Assembly (NCBI GenBank): GCA_004352715.1
Contig: SCFE01000001.1
Coordinates: 2,753,482-2,817,481 of the forward strand
Reading direction: 5' to 3'
DNA from: Hofstenia miamia
Taxonomy: Eukaryota > Xenacoelomorpha > Acoela
DNA length: 64,000 nt
The position numbers and the translations under genes were made by a program. The notes under the pieces were generated by a model. It had not been told where the DNA came from. It made no database searches and saw only the letters and a list, made by a program, of their open reading frames with translations. Position 1 is the first letter of the stretch. Every line of letters begins with the position of its first letter. Below are positions 1-11,793 of this stretch, one piece after another.

Positions 1-962
1 TTATTTTTAGTGATTGGTATTATTGGGAGTGAAATTAATTTCAAATTTAACCTTTGGGGAGGAAGTTCCCTTTAAAAGGTGAACGTAGTGCGATTTGATG
101 CTATATTTCCACATAATCAATGCATATAATTTAAATGGATAATGGATCTGCAGGAGCGCCTTGTAAAGTTTATCTAAATCTAATTTCATTCATAGCATTT
201 CGAGATGTATCTTTTTGTTTAGATCAAATACAATTATTCCATACTTCTCCTTAAAATCAGGTTTAATGAATGTACCTATTGAAAAGTGATCAACATTATT
301 ATATCGTACAAATTCTGTATATAGTCTTGGAAACTCACTAGTTGGATGAATCTCTACTTGTTTATAAAAATTATCATTTCCTAATTCTAACTGACAACTA
401 GTTTTCCGTTTACAGCTGGATTAAATATTACAGTCATCTTTTGATAATTAAATATTTATGTGAACTTCGCCAGAAGGTAGAATACTATGTCTTAGACCTC
501 TGAAAAATTCAACTTTGCTGGGTTAAAAAATTGCATTAACTTCATTTCTATCTCTTAGAAGTTCTATTTTAGCATCATGGTCTTTGTAGAGAAATTCATT
601 TTCTGCAGTGTTTATATATATGATTCTGCATACACAAGCATGTTGTGCAAATGGGCAATCTTTGAAAAATTTGTAAAATTCGTAGTAGAAATATTGTTAT
701 ATTCCACAAATGCTCTATTAAATGTGAGCAATAATCGCCACTAATTGTTACATTATATGCTGTAATGTATCCTGCATTATCAAGCTTGGCTTAAGCATTG
801 TACCAGTTGTAAGGTATTATATTGTAGAATTCTAAACTATAAACTTCTAGCTTTTATTTTGAATATTACTTGCTCCAGGAACTAAAATAGCGGTCTAGAG
901 ATCAAATCTAATTTATTCATTTTTTTCTAGAATTGTTGGATTTCTGAAGTCATTACTTTATA
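1..962 (-). pseudogene. Decayed virus-like structural protein gene, copy 1 (runs off the window)
   Basis: Read on the minus strand from about 962 to 1, several frames joined by frameshifts give a protein-like text with stops. The stretch from about 960 to 570 aligns with 9625-9236, so this is a dispersed gene family and not chance open frames. Homology between the copies stops just upstream of a Met-Thr-Ser start-like segment, consistent with the N-terminus. The reading resembles capsid-like or other structural ORFs of virus-derived elements (Polinton/adintovirus-like) that recur in invertebrate genomes. That attribution rests on remembered pattern only. The gene is interrupted by stops and frameshifts and cannot be functional. 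Its C-terminal end may continue left of base 1. An alternative is another multicopy transposon protein. Confidence 0.4.
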
Positions 963-1763
963 AATTGGAGTGAAATTTATTTCGTAATTTTTTTAAAAAT
1001 CTTGTCCCTATATTTTCAAAATTAAACTCCTGGGAGTAACTCTTGGAAAACTTTTTCGGAGACAATTGTATCTTCATTCTTTGTTCATTTTGGAGTTTCT
1101 AAGCCATTCTTATCAGTCAAACTCAATAATTTTAGGTTTACTATTAGCTGTTTTATAACATAGGCTCATAATTTAATCATATTGAATTAGCCGTATTACT
1201 TGAATGGAATTTGATTGGACTGATCTAAGAGAAATGTTTAAAAATTAGACCCCAATGATATTTTCATCTTAAAAACTACATTATACCGCTGAATGTGCAA
1301 TATTCTTGAAAAATGATGATAGATTTGTAATTCATTGAAACCAGAAATTTAAATTTGAAAATATTTCAGTTAAATACTGACGGCAACAAATTAAAAGAAA
1401 AATTTTTAGTAAAGGTGACTCCTCTGATGTCCAAATAGGTATTATGAAGTATGTATGTTCAATAAAGCAAACGATGAACATTTTAGTACATATCTAATTT
1501 CTTTAAAGCGAATATGGTCCAATTGAATTTTCAGTAGAGATGTTTTTGTGAGCAGTAAATACGTTTTATTCTATATGATGCCAAGTTTTTATATTATCAC
1601 AATCCTAATGAAATATGTAATCGGCAATTAAATGCAAAAATTTAGCATTAACGTAAAAATACAATTTAAGGCACAAAGGGAACCATTAGATCCTTAACAA
1701 TACTTATTGGCGATCCCCGACGTCAAAACATAAGATGATATAGGGCATGAGCTTAATACTCAT
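963..1763. other. AT-rich stretch without a recognisable gene
   Basis: No convincing coding segment is seen. A 22-bp sequence at 1117-1138 recurs exactly at 2133-2154 in the same orientation (see findings). Confidence 0.5.
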
Positions 1764-2135
1764 TTAGATAAATTGTGGCAAATGAATAATCTGCATTTCT
1801 CTTAACATTTTGGACTATGAAAAAATATTTATATATCATGTTCGTATTTCAACAACTTTTGCCTAAATATTACTTAATAATGAATACACGATCCTTTAAT
1901 ATAGAATAAACAGAATACAACGCATAAACATAACGCATACCTTGATTTTTGCTTTCCATCAATGCCATTTTCTTTCGAGGGAAGTTAGGCATCTTCCCTC
2001 AACCAGTTAATTAATGATGCTCTTCATTAATTACTTAATTGCCAGATAGGCGAGCTGTGTGCTGATTGGCTCCTGAAACCACGTTTTCTTGCAACCATAC
2101 TCTGATTGGACAATGCTAATTGCAACGCAAATTCA
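1764..2135 (-). repeat. LTR-like direct repeat, downstream copy (3' side of the gypsy element)
   Basis: This ~370-bp segment matches 8160-8546 at high identity in the same orientation. The pair brackets a minus-strand gag-pol, as LTRs should. Read on the minus strand, both copies share CCAAT-type boxes near their start and a conserved block of about 100 bp around the small palindrome near 2010-2035. Neither copy shows the canonical TG...CA ends, and no polypurine tract is visible next to this copy. The repeat could therefore be an LTR with decayed ends or another repeat flanking the element. Confidence 0.55.
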
Positions 2136-2240
2136 AACTCAATAATTTTAGGTTCGGTGTTACAAACTATCAAAAAAGTTGATAAATCAGAACAACATTG
2201 TCAACACACACTAAAATTCCATATTCCCTTGAGACATAAT

Positions 2241-2303
2241 ACACCTTTTACCCTTCAATTTAAAAATAAATGCAGTCAAATTAAAAATTACTGCATTCAA
2301 AGT
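2241..2303. repeat. Inverted repeat arm (partner at 7967-8030)
   Basis: The reverse complement of this ~63-bp segment closely matches 7967-8030. Both arms lie just inside the LTR-like direct repeats, so the gypsy coding region is bracketed by direct repeats outside and inverted arms inside. Confidence 0.6.
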
Positions 2304-2344
2304 AAAACGTAACAGTTTTGAATTCATGCAAGATTTCTAATTCC

Positions 2345-4060
2345 GCATGAGGGCGTCCATGAAATTTCTCTCAAATTGGGGACTGTGATCGGTCACCAGC
2401 TTCTCCATGGGGCCAAGTTTCAGCACCCATTTTTTTACGATTTTCTCTATGATAATATTGGCAGTTGTACTGTTTAATGGAACGATACCAATAAATACTG
2501 GTAGCCGTCATCGTCTTTGGACAGCTGCTCAAGGTCCACGTGGACGATTTCATCTGTTCGCTCAGGTGATCTGTTCTCCAATTCGGTTCTCTGTTCCGGG
2601 AAGTGACTATTTGATTGTAGCAAGCACTTTTCACATTTGTCAATTACAGCTGTTCGAACTCTGATGGTAACATATTGAGCATTGAAGGTATTTTCTGTTT
2701 GGATGATTCCAAGATGTCCTCTTTTGTGCACTCTTCTAATCAGACCACGTCTACAATATTCAGGGATTGCTAAACGGTTAGTATGGCTTTTAATATACAG
2801 TAGCACTTCAGTGTTTAGTCTCCAGTTATAACGCATAAAATATTTGTTGGTGAGGGGGCTTATCAGTGTCGATGGTGTTTCGATCTTACACATAATCTCG
2901 CAAAGCACTTTATCATGATGCTGATATTTAATAATCTTGTGTTCGCTGATCTCTTCTTTGACCATAATTTGCAAAACTGGTTTACCTTGGCGGTCAGTGT
3001 TTACTTCAGGTAGAAGATCATAATCATTGGTAGGTATAAACCCGAAATTTACCTTTTCTCTGGTTGGCTTTCTCAAATCCCTTTCGTAACTCGGAAGTGT
3101 CGTCCAGTAATCAGCATTAAGATTGAGACAACCAGGATGGTGCCTGATTGAAAATGAAAATTGTTGAGAAACTCGATCAATTGTGCAACTATGTTCAACT
3201 TATCGCCAGAGTAAAATATCTGAACTTTTTGAGAGACTTGATAAGAGCATCTTGCACTTGGTAGTGCCGTTGTTTGTTTTGGATGGTTTCAACTTTCAGT
3301 TGACGTATTGCATGGGGCCATTTATTCCATTTATCACTTGTCTCAGTACTCCACTAATGGCAATGGTGCTCGCGTTGCAATCAATGATGAACTCCTTGTT
3401 GTAATCCGGAGTATTGAGAATAGGGATCTTCTTCAGTTCTTGCTTGATGTTTTATAACTCTTATTGCTCCTTCCAGGTCCAATTAAATTCAGCACTTTTC
3501 TTTAATAACTGAGATGTATGTCTGGTTTTATCAGCAAGCTCAGGGATGAATATTCCATAGTAGTTGAAAATCCCATTAATCTTGGCACGTATTTTCTCGG
3601 CTTTGGTATCTCGATCTTATCCAGGAAATCTTTCATGTTTTTGATGGAGATTTTTCCATGTTGAATGATGCGCCTTAGGAAGACCACCTTCTTCTGGACT
3701 AGAGAGCATTTATTTCCATTGATCTTTAGTCCAGCACTGTTTAATAGGTGTAAAGTTCTACTTAACTTGTCAAGATGCTCCTCGAACATGTGACTTGCCA
3801 CCAAGATGTCGTTGATGTATGTGGAGATTCTACGTTCTAACATATTCTCTCTATTCTTTAAGTCCGAACGCCATGTACTTCCATTCATACAGTCCTTAAG
3901 GTGATATAAAAGCAGTCTTCTGAACATCTTCTCATATTCCTCCTTGCGGTTTTTGGGTACTCTCTGTATGGGAAGACAAATCGGTTTGTTGGTGGTCGCT
4001 TCAATGGCATGCTCTTCTGATAGCTTGACTGACACTGATAGAATCATAATTAAAAACTGG
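2345..4060 (-). pseudogene. Ty3/gypsy pol fragment B: partial RT, RNase H and truncated integrase
   Basis: Minus-strand remnant of a gypsy-type polyprotein. From 4060 it starts in the protease-RT linker (EEHAIEATTNKP region), then loses much of the RT palm by internal deletion. It resumes at a catalytic box reading YIND (3808-3819) instead of YIDD, followed by the thumb (AGLKINGNKC). A decayed RNase H lies at about 3500-3080. The integrase follows at 3076-2345, with an H-x3-H...CEKC zinc-binding region, the first catalytic Asp region (HVDLEQL) and the second in VTDHSPQF. The frame ends near 2345, before the catalytic Glu and the C-terminal domain. Frameshifts and stops make it non-functional. 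It is only about 70% identical to fragment A in the shared RT region, so the two come from diverged family members. Confidence 0.8.
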
Positions 4061-7000
4061 CAAAGATCATATTCAGTTAAAGGATAAACCCAAATCTGAT
4101 TGTCCCCGGCAGGTTTCCTCAAGTCTCTCTCGTAGCTGGGGAGTGCCGTCCAGTAATCTGCATTTAGATGTAGTTTCCCTGGTCGATGTTGTATTGTGAA
4201 AGAGAAATCTTTGAGATATTCAATCCAGTGTGCTACGATGTTAGATTTATCCCTTTAAAATTTTTTGAGCCAGGTGAGGGCACTATTGTTGGTATGTATG
4301 ATGAAGGGGTGACCAAGAATAAAGTACCTGAACTTCTTCAGTGCTTCTACCAGTGACAACATTTCGCATTTAGTGGCACCATAATTTCTTTTGGTAGGTC
4401 TTAATATCCTACTAAAGTACTGGACAGGAATCTCCCTGCCCTTCACAATTTGACTGACTACTCTGCTTAATTGTCATGGCTCTGGCGTCAGAATCAACTA
4501 TGAAATCTTTGGAATAGTCAGGTGTGCTCAAGCTTGGTATTTTCTTAAGTTCTTTTTTTACTTTATCCAAATCCTCTTGTTCGGACCAAGTCCACTTGAA
4601 GTTGATGCTTTTCTTTAGTAGTTGAGAGATATTTTTAGTTTTCTCAGCAAGCTCGGGGATAAACATCCTGTAATAGTTGAAAAACCCCATCAGTCTGTGG
4701 ACGTCTTTTTTGGTCTTAGGAGTTTCAATTTTATTGAGAAAGGCTTTTGCATTATTCTTGATTGAGATTTTGCCGGCTCAATCACCCTTCCAAGAAAAGT
4801 TACTTTTGTTTGGCCAAGTGCGCAATTGTTTTGGTTGACTTTAAGTCCTGCTTTATTTAATAGTTGCAATGTTCATTTGAGTTTATCGAGGTGCTCCTCA
4901 AGTGTGTGGCTGGCCATGAGAATTTCATCAATATAACGGAGATGCCTGCTGGCTCCATACTTGTCTGGTTCTTTAATACCTTAGTGATGTATTGCTGGAA
5001 AGTGGTGGGGGCATTGCACAGCCCAAAAGCCATGTATTTCCATTCATATAACCCATACAGGGTAATAAAAGCAGTTTCTAAATGTCGGATGGCCACATAG
5101 GCACCTGCCAATATGCCTTGCAGAGGTCAAGACATGAAAAGAATTTGTAGCGGCTTGCGTCATACAAAAGATCTTTGATTCGCAGTAATGTCATTCAGCT
5201 TGCGGAAGTCTATACACAGGCGGTATTTTTCTCCTTGCTTTATAAATGCAGTAGGTGCGGTGTAAAGGCTATTGTTGCCTTGGATGATTCCATTTTTGAT
5301 GAGGTCACTTAAAATTTTCTTGTTTTCACCCTTTAGATTTTCGGGGACTCTTCTGAGGTAGATGGATTGGTCTGTCATGTTTAGTTTTGATGGAATGTTC
5401 CTCTCCAATGGCTTGTCCTATGATAATAGAGACTTTGCTCTGCCTGCAAAGTAGATGGATTAGAGATTTTCGTTCTGCGGTGTCTAAATACAGATTGAAG
5501 TCAGCAGAGACAGTTGGGATCCTAATGGTATCAGACAGTTCATTGATGTCGTGGATCGCTGTGAAAATCGGTAGACATGAGGTAGAGACATTCTCTACGT
5601 GGACCGGTATGGCGATAATCTCAATGTGCTCGTGATTGAGGTGAGCAGGAAATCTAGAACTGTTAAGGAGGGTGATGCAACTCTTCCCATGTTTGACAAG
5701 GCACAAGTCCGGTGAGAAATTTATTCCTTTATGATATCTTTTTGCCCCGCTATCATATCATCCCCATTATATCGGCTTTCAGTGTACACAGTTGTTCTTG
5801 TACAGTGCCAAGACTTGATGACGACGGAGTAAGTGCATTTCTTGCTCGGGGATTGCTGTCAGCTGGCTTGAAATTTCACTGTCTCTAATTGAGATGGTAT
5901 TGCTCCCATAATCAATGATGCAGGCGTTCCTCTCAAGAAAATCACTGCCCAAAATGATGTTGTATGGCAGTGGGTGGTGAGGTGTCAACAATGACCAGAT
6001 CTACATGAAAAATTTCTTTGTTAATTTTTAGCTCAACATGGCGGACCTTTCCTTTTAGAGAAATGTTATTTCCTGAGGCGTCTATTAGGCGAATTGCAGG
6101 GGGGTCTAGCGCGTCCTGACTCATGCAGAGGGTCTTGCAGCACTCATCGCTGATGATAGATGTGGATACTCTGGCATCCACAATAACGTGTACTATACTT
6201 CCATTAATCTTGACAGATATTACGTTTTTTCACATCATGCTAATGATCACGAGAACATCCTGTGCTCGGTTTTCAGGAGGCGGGGCTCCGATTAGTTAAA
6301 ATTGTCAACAAAATCATCGGGTTCAGAGGATGGATCTTCCGTTTCAGGCTCATCAATCAAGAATCCATTTCCATCTGCTATTATTCTGATGGCGGCAGTA
6401 CAAGTGTTCTTGAGATGGCCCTTCTGGTTGCATTGGTAACATAGTTCGCCGAGGCTTCGAGTTTCTTTTTAAGAAGATGGTCCCCACTCAGTGGAGCTTC
6501 TTTACCGGGCTCTGTCTTGATTCTAATTTCCCAGACATTTTTGTCAATTTGACTAGTTGTGTATAAGGTACACCACACTAACAGCTTCCTTGATTATCAC
6601 ATGGAGATTGTCCTCTGGGTTCCATTTCAGCTCGAGGCGACTGCGAATGTGGATGTTGTAGGGAAATCCTCGGCAAATGTAGGAGAAAAGGTCGTGACGA
6701 GAATACTCCAGAGACAGGTTGCTCAATCGGAACAACCTTTCAACTTGAGTAATATAATTTTACACATCGTCTCTTCTTGGATTACATTTTGCACAACAGC
6801 GTTGTATATTGGTTGATGTGGGGAGCATGATAATGATCTTCGAAGTATCTGATCAACAGTTGGTAGTCGGTTTTTGGTTTCTCGATCCAGCATCATGTAC
6901 TGGTTATAGGCTAGTCCCTGCAGATACATAGGGAACTGGATGATGGCAGAGTCTTTAGTGGTGCTGTATTGCTTCATCGTGAGCTTGAAGAGGAAAAAAC

Positions 7001-7420
7001 CATTCATCGAATGATTGGAAGATCTCATCAATTTGACCTGTAAACTTAGGCAAGACAGAGTGCCAGTTAAAATATTGAGCGACTTTGTTAGTGAACTTTT
7101 TGCTAAAGGCTTCCAGAACTTTCTCTAGTACAGTTCGAGTAATATATTCAGAAGAATTATCATGGTAAGAGGCAGGGCGAGGAGGAAGTGGTTCCTCTTT
7201 GCGAGCGGGTGGGAGCTATAACTGGAGAAGTTAGCTCATGAATTTGTATTTCTAGCAATGTGATTGCTTCCATCATCCTTTGTTCCCTGCGAGGATGTTC
7301 AATAGTCTCCGAGTTCAAATCAGTTTGCAGAGATTTGATAGATAAGTTTGTTAAAACTACACGTAGCGGTATCTGTAACCTAATGCAGTCCACTGTTTGG
7401 CTGCTTTTGTCTAGGAACAA
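4045..7420 (-). pseudogene. Ty3/gypsy gag-pol fragment A: Gag, protease, RT, RNase H
   Basis: Minus-strand gypsy polyprotein remnant. The Gag-like part occupies about 7420-6375, with a capsid-type segment (FPMYLQGLAYNQY, about 6920). A CCHC knuckle follows at 6400-6441. The protease is spread over about 6230-5780. It reads DARVSTS at the active site where DTGA/DSGA is usual, and ends in IILGSDFL. The RT runs from about 5420 (RLCIDFRKLN, FGLCNAPTTFQQ) to a catalytic box reading YIDE (4924-4935). The RNase H lies at about 4690-4255 (SRILRPTKRNYGATKCEML). The conserved stretch after RNase H runs to about 4060, then switches abruptly to the protease-RT linker of fragment B. Several frameshifts and the altered YxDD and protease motifs argue for a dead copy. 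Confidence 0.85.
6400..6441 (-). other. Gag zinc knuckle (CCHC)
   Basis: In the frame not used by the longest local ORF, the minus strand reads CYQCNQKGHLKNTC, a perfect C-x2-C-x4-H-x4-C knuckle. It marks the nucleocapsid end of Gag and shows that the real frame shifts here. Confidence 0.8.
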
Positions 7421-8159
7421 TTAGTCGTCCCTAGATCAGAGGAGTAACTCCCAAATTGTTGCCTGAAACTTAAGCAATTATTATCATAACAATCAGGTTA
7501 AATTCTTATAAAAAGTAGAGAAAAAGCAAACGCAGTTTCAGTGAAATACAATCAATTTCAACTTCTCAACAGTTGTCTCTCAGTATTTATACAAAATCAG
7601 AATAACTTCCATGGTCTTTATTTACAAATCAAGCATCTCGGTTTCCCTCGCAAATTTAATTGAACAATAACACATATAGCACATTATCGAGGGGACAATA
7701 TTTTTTCTTCGTAAAACTGCTCTCGAAATTAATTGCGTCATAGTGACGTCACTACGGTTATGGCAGAACAAAAATATCCAAAGCAAAAGTAATAAAATAA
7801 ATAAAAATTGCTCGATGGGGACAATAATTAATAGAACCACAAAACTACATTCGAAAAAACGTCATCATACGTCATCTGGAGGATGAAATAGTAAAATCGA
7901 TTTGATAGCACAAAATAATAAAAATAATCAAGGTGATGACCCCGAGTGACTCTACAGTTACAGTATAATTTCAATGCAGTAATTTTTAATTTCAATGCCT
8001 TAGTTTTCAAATTGAACGGTAAATGGTGTAGATCAAACAGGTTGCGTGAAGTAAGATGTAAATGAACATTCCGGAATGAGTAATTCCATTTATTACTAGT
8101 TTTGTAAATATGCATAAATAATTGCTTATTAAAATTAAACGTTTTTGTTTAATACGCAA
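7421..8159 (-). other. Putative 5' leader of the gypsy element
   Basis: This lies between the upstream LTR-like repeat and the first Gag-like reading. No primer-binding site could be identified. It contains the inverted arm 7967-8030 and a short palindrome at about 8130-8150 (ATTAAAC...GTTTAAT). The minus-strand ORFs here (7622-7840, 7828-8115) show no recognisable domain. Confidence 0.4.
7967..8030. repeat. Inverted repeat arm (partner at 2241-2303)
   Basis: Closely matches the reverse complement of 2241-2303. Confidence 0.6.
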
Positions 8160-8546
8160 TTAGATAAATTGTGGGAAATGAATAGTCTGCATTTCTCTTC
8201 CTTAACATTTTGGACTATGAAAAAATAATATTTATATATCATGTTAGTATTTCATGAACTTTTCCCTAAATATTACTTAATAAGGAATGCACGATCCCTT
8301 AATATAGAATAAACAGAATACAACGCATAAACATAACGCATACCTTGATTTTTGCTTTCCATCAATGCCATTTTCTTTCGAGGGAAGTTAGGCATCTTCC
8401 CTCAACCAGTTAATTAATGATGCTCTTCATTAAGCATGTTATATACTTAATTGCCAGATAGGCGAGCTGTGTGCTGATTGGCTCTTGAAACCACTTCTTC
8501 TCTCAACCATACTCTGATTGTTCAATGCTTATTGCAACGGAAATTC
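8160..8546 (-). repeat. LTR-like direct repeat, upstream copy (5' side of the gypsy element)
   Basis: Direct match to 1764-2135, longer by about 15 bp through small indels. On the minus strand it starts with CCAAT-like boxes about 20 bp apart, which would suit an LTR U3 promoter. The two copies have diverged by point changes and indels, so the insertion is old if these are its LTRs. Confidence 0.55.
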
Positions 8547-9235
8547 ATGTCTAATGAAAAATGGCGGTACAACCGCCTGCTGAAAATGAACACATTAACC
8601 GCAACAAATCTGTAAAATGGCTTTAAGTCTGATGGTATGCTTCAATTTCAATTCTCTATTTAATTCCAGTCAAGTAAATGATTTTGCATTTGGGTGATAA
8701 ATTTCATTTAAAAAATAAATAAGACTTTATACTGGAATGTTCGAAAAACTATTTAAGAACAAATTTATTGATCAATTGGAATTATTCGTTCCAATAATTC
8801 ATTGTGAAAATAAAACTTGTTTATTTGTTCAGTTTTTGATAGAAAAGGGCAGACTTTTCTACCTTTTCAAAACCGGCCTCGAAAAATGTCATTGTCAGAT
8901 TGGAAAATTAGCCTTCTAATCCGGCTAAAGATAAACCACTTGACACTGATAAATGCGCTATTTTTACGAGATTTTTTCCAACCCCGAATCGAATGCCCAC
9001 TTGTCACCAACATGGAGGGGAAACGGTTTAATAGGTATCAGTAAATAGTCAGTGTATGGTGGGAAATTGTAATTCATAAACTTCGATTGGTGGGAAATTG
9101 TAATTCATAAACTTCGATTATACTCATTTAACTGGCACAGTAACAATGATCGAGCAAACACGCAGTCTGATACATCCGAATTATTAAATGAAGCCTGATA
9201 AAAAATCACATTTCATTTCCATTTTTTTTGGAATT
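8547..9235. other. Stretch without a recognisable gene; short tandem repeat
   Basis: No convincing protein. A ~31-bp unit beginning GGTGGGAAATTG is repeated twice in tandem at about 9058-9119. The open frames at 8737-9044 match no family I know. Confidence 0.45.
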
Positions 9236-9625
9236 CTATTTTATTTTTATTGTCCTTGTAGAAAAATTCATTTTGTGCAGTTTCAAATAAGATTCCGAAT
9301 ACTCAACCAGGTTGTGCAAATGGCCAAAAATTTGTAAGATTTTTAGTAGAAATATTGTATTCCACAAATACCCTGTTAAAGAGTGAGTAAACATCAACAT
9401 TAATGGTGACTTTATGAGCTGCATCAAATCCTGTATTATCAAATTTAGCTTGAGCATTAAACCATTCATAAGGTATTATATCTATAGAATTATCAATTGT
9501 AAACTTATAGTTGTTTTTCTTTAAATATTATCTGTTGCAGGAATTACAATTGGAGTCTGGAGGAGATCAAATCTAATTTATTCATTTCGTTCTAGAATTG
9601 TTTGAATTTCTGAAGTCAGTCATTT
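9236..9625 (-). pseudogene. Decayed virus-like structural protein gene, copy 2 (N-terminal part)
   Basis: Minus-strand homologue of about 960-570. It gives a cleaner reading, with one stretch of about 65 codons before an internal stop, and the same N-terminal position. It is truncated at about 9236 where the match to copy 1 ends. The family resemblance is to capsid-like ORFs of virus-derived elements in invertebrates. Interrupted and non-functional. Confidence 0.4.
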
Positions 9626-9639
9626 CTATATAGGAATTT

Positions 9640-10190
9640 AGGAAAATTTGACCATTAAAAGTAATAATTCAATTTACAAGTAATATTTGCAATTATTCAA
9701 ATTATAATCAACATAATTTGCATTAAAGTTATTTTTAAGCTGCATTTCAATAAGAAGCCCCAGGTGTGTCATTTGGTGTGGAATCAACTTTGTGTGTCCC
9801 ATTATTGAAATTATGTGCCACTCTTTAGGATCAACTGAAATCACTTCTGATTTAAGAGTTGGTTTTTGCCAACCTATAATAATTGATTGCTCCCTTCGTT
9901 ACATTGATTTTTCCATATATTGAATAATCTAAACATTATTTTAGGCAAATTTCATTATTTACCCATTTATAATGTTTTTTATTGTATTATCTTCAAACAT
10001 AATACTGTCAAATTCATTTGAAGTTACTGGAATCAATCTCGGATAATTACAAAATAATTGTCTTAATTTATTAGATCTTATTCCTTCTTACATCAGTAAA
10101 TTTACACTTTTCGTTTTGCAAATATAGAGCCCAAGTGCTTGTTCCATTACTACTTGTTTGCATTAACTTGTCCATCACATAGATGCCCAG
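9640..10190 (-). pseudogene. Further decayed minus-strand coding trace next to copy 2
   Basis: On the minus strand, two protein-like segments can be read: about 9895-9690 (containing the string DPKEWHIISIMGHTK) and about 10085-9975 (RSNKLRQLFCNYPRLIPV). They are interrupted by stops. They have no counterpart beside copy 1. They may be a neighbouring gene of the same virus-like element. No family was recognised. Confidence 0.25.
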
Positions 10191-11793
10191 CACAACATCC
10201 TAAAAAACAATATCAACTTATTTAACAAAGACAGTATGTGACTTTAGTAACCCAATCACAAAAAATCCGTGTGCAATGCTAATTTCAATAGTTTTTCTAA
10301 TAATCCTTGACTTGGAGAAACCTCGATTATATTGGATAACTTTTTCACAGAGGGTAGAGTGTAATAGTACTATCTTAATGTAATATTGCGTTTGACAGTG
10401 TTTTTCTCAATTTCTTAAGCATACCTCGTTAAAGTTTTTAAAGACATTCTGTTTGCCATGGCAAGGTTTATATGTATTTAAATACTTCATTCCTAATGTA
10501 TGTATTCCTCTAAATGCATCTTAATTAAGCTATAGTGTTTAAACAAAATTTTAATAAATTTTACTCAGCTTAATTTTTTTAGTTTCTAAAAGATTTACGT
10601 AGCTTTCCATAACATTGTTTATGAAATTTTATGTCACAAATTTTCAAGTTTATTTCATTTTGTTTAAGTTGTAAGACATGATAGCAATGCATTCCATCTA
10701 AGCTAAGTTTAATATAAGTACATATAATATGATGCACATTGCTAAAACTTCAACCAAACAGTGTAGTTTGCCAGTACACTCTCTATCTAAACTAAACATA
10801 AATTGTTTTTGTATTTTCAACATTAATACATGAAATGTCCAACAGTCTGCTATCTTCAATTAGTATTATATAATATTCACAAATTGCCACACTACTACTT
10901 TATCTGCAGCCTTTATTTTACCACCAACTTTTGTTCATTACTAATTGCGCATCGCTGTATCTAAATTGAACAAATATATTTGCATTTTCAAACATGAAAT
11001 GAATAGTTATTGGAAATTACTGCATATGAAGGTTTCCTTTCATCTTCTCCCTTCAAATTCAAAAGATAGCACACTACCAATTTGTTCATTGCACTAAAGT
11101 AGCTCTTTGTATGACAAATAATTCATTGTCGTAGCCAATTTCACTATTATTTTAATGATATTTCTGTAGAAAGTTTGAGGAAGAGCGATCGTACATCATT
11201 GTTATCCATTCCTTGGTTTTGACAATCGAATTAGTTTATTACTTTTTAATATATGTCCTTTGTAAGAATCATTGACTAAAGCTTTTTTCAGAGTTAATTT
11301 TCATGTTCAATTTAAATTCCTTTCATAGAGGTAGACCATCCCATATTCTCGTTTCAGCTTGGCATCATGGTCTTTGTGTTTACTATAATTGTATTCATCT
11401 TTGTTCCAATGTTGCGAATCCAAAAAATGTGTGTATTACACAAACAATTAGTTTGACAATCACCAATATACAAGATCCTCGTTGAAGTGATGTTTCACTT
11501 CAAACATGCCAATATTGAGTGAGCGGTTGCAACATTTTTTCATAAATTTCCCATAGTCAGAGCATACCGCTTTTCATTTAATATATGATCTTGTGGATTT
11601 TGATTTTAAAATTATTAAAAGACGTGTTGCTGTTATTTGAAAGGCCTTTTGGATTAAATGGGACCAATTTCTCCACATTGATGGGGTGTAATGTAATCAA
11701 TCGAATATTGCATTCATGACTGAGATTCTTAGGCCACGGTTTTAACTTACTTTTTTTATTAGTATTAAGAATGTTTTAGTGTTTTTTGTTTAG
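10191..11793. other. Non-coding stretch, probably VPS53 intron
   Basis: It directly precedes the first visible VPS53 exon. I searched by eye for the expected preceding VPS53 segment and found none, so upstream exons are either to the left of this stretch or outside the window. Confidence 0.4.

Noticed and set aside
2407-2664. Plus-strand ORF
   Set aside because: Antisense shadow of the gypsy integrase.
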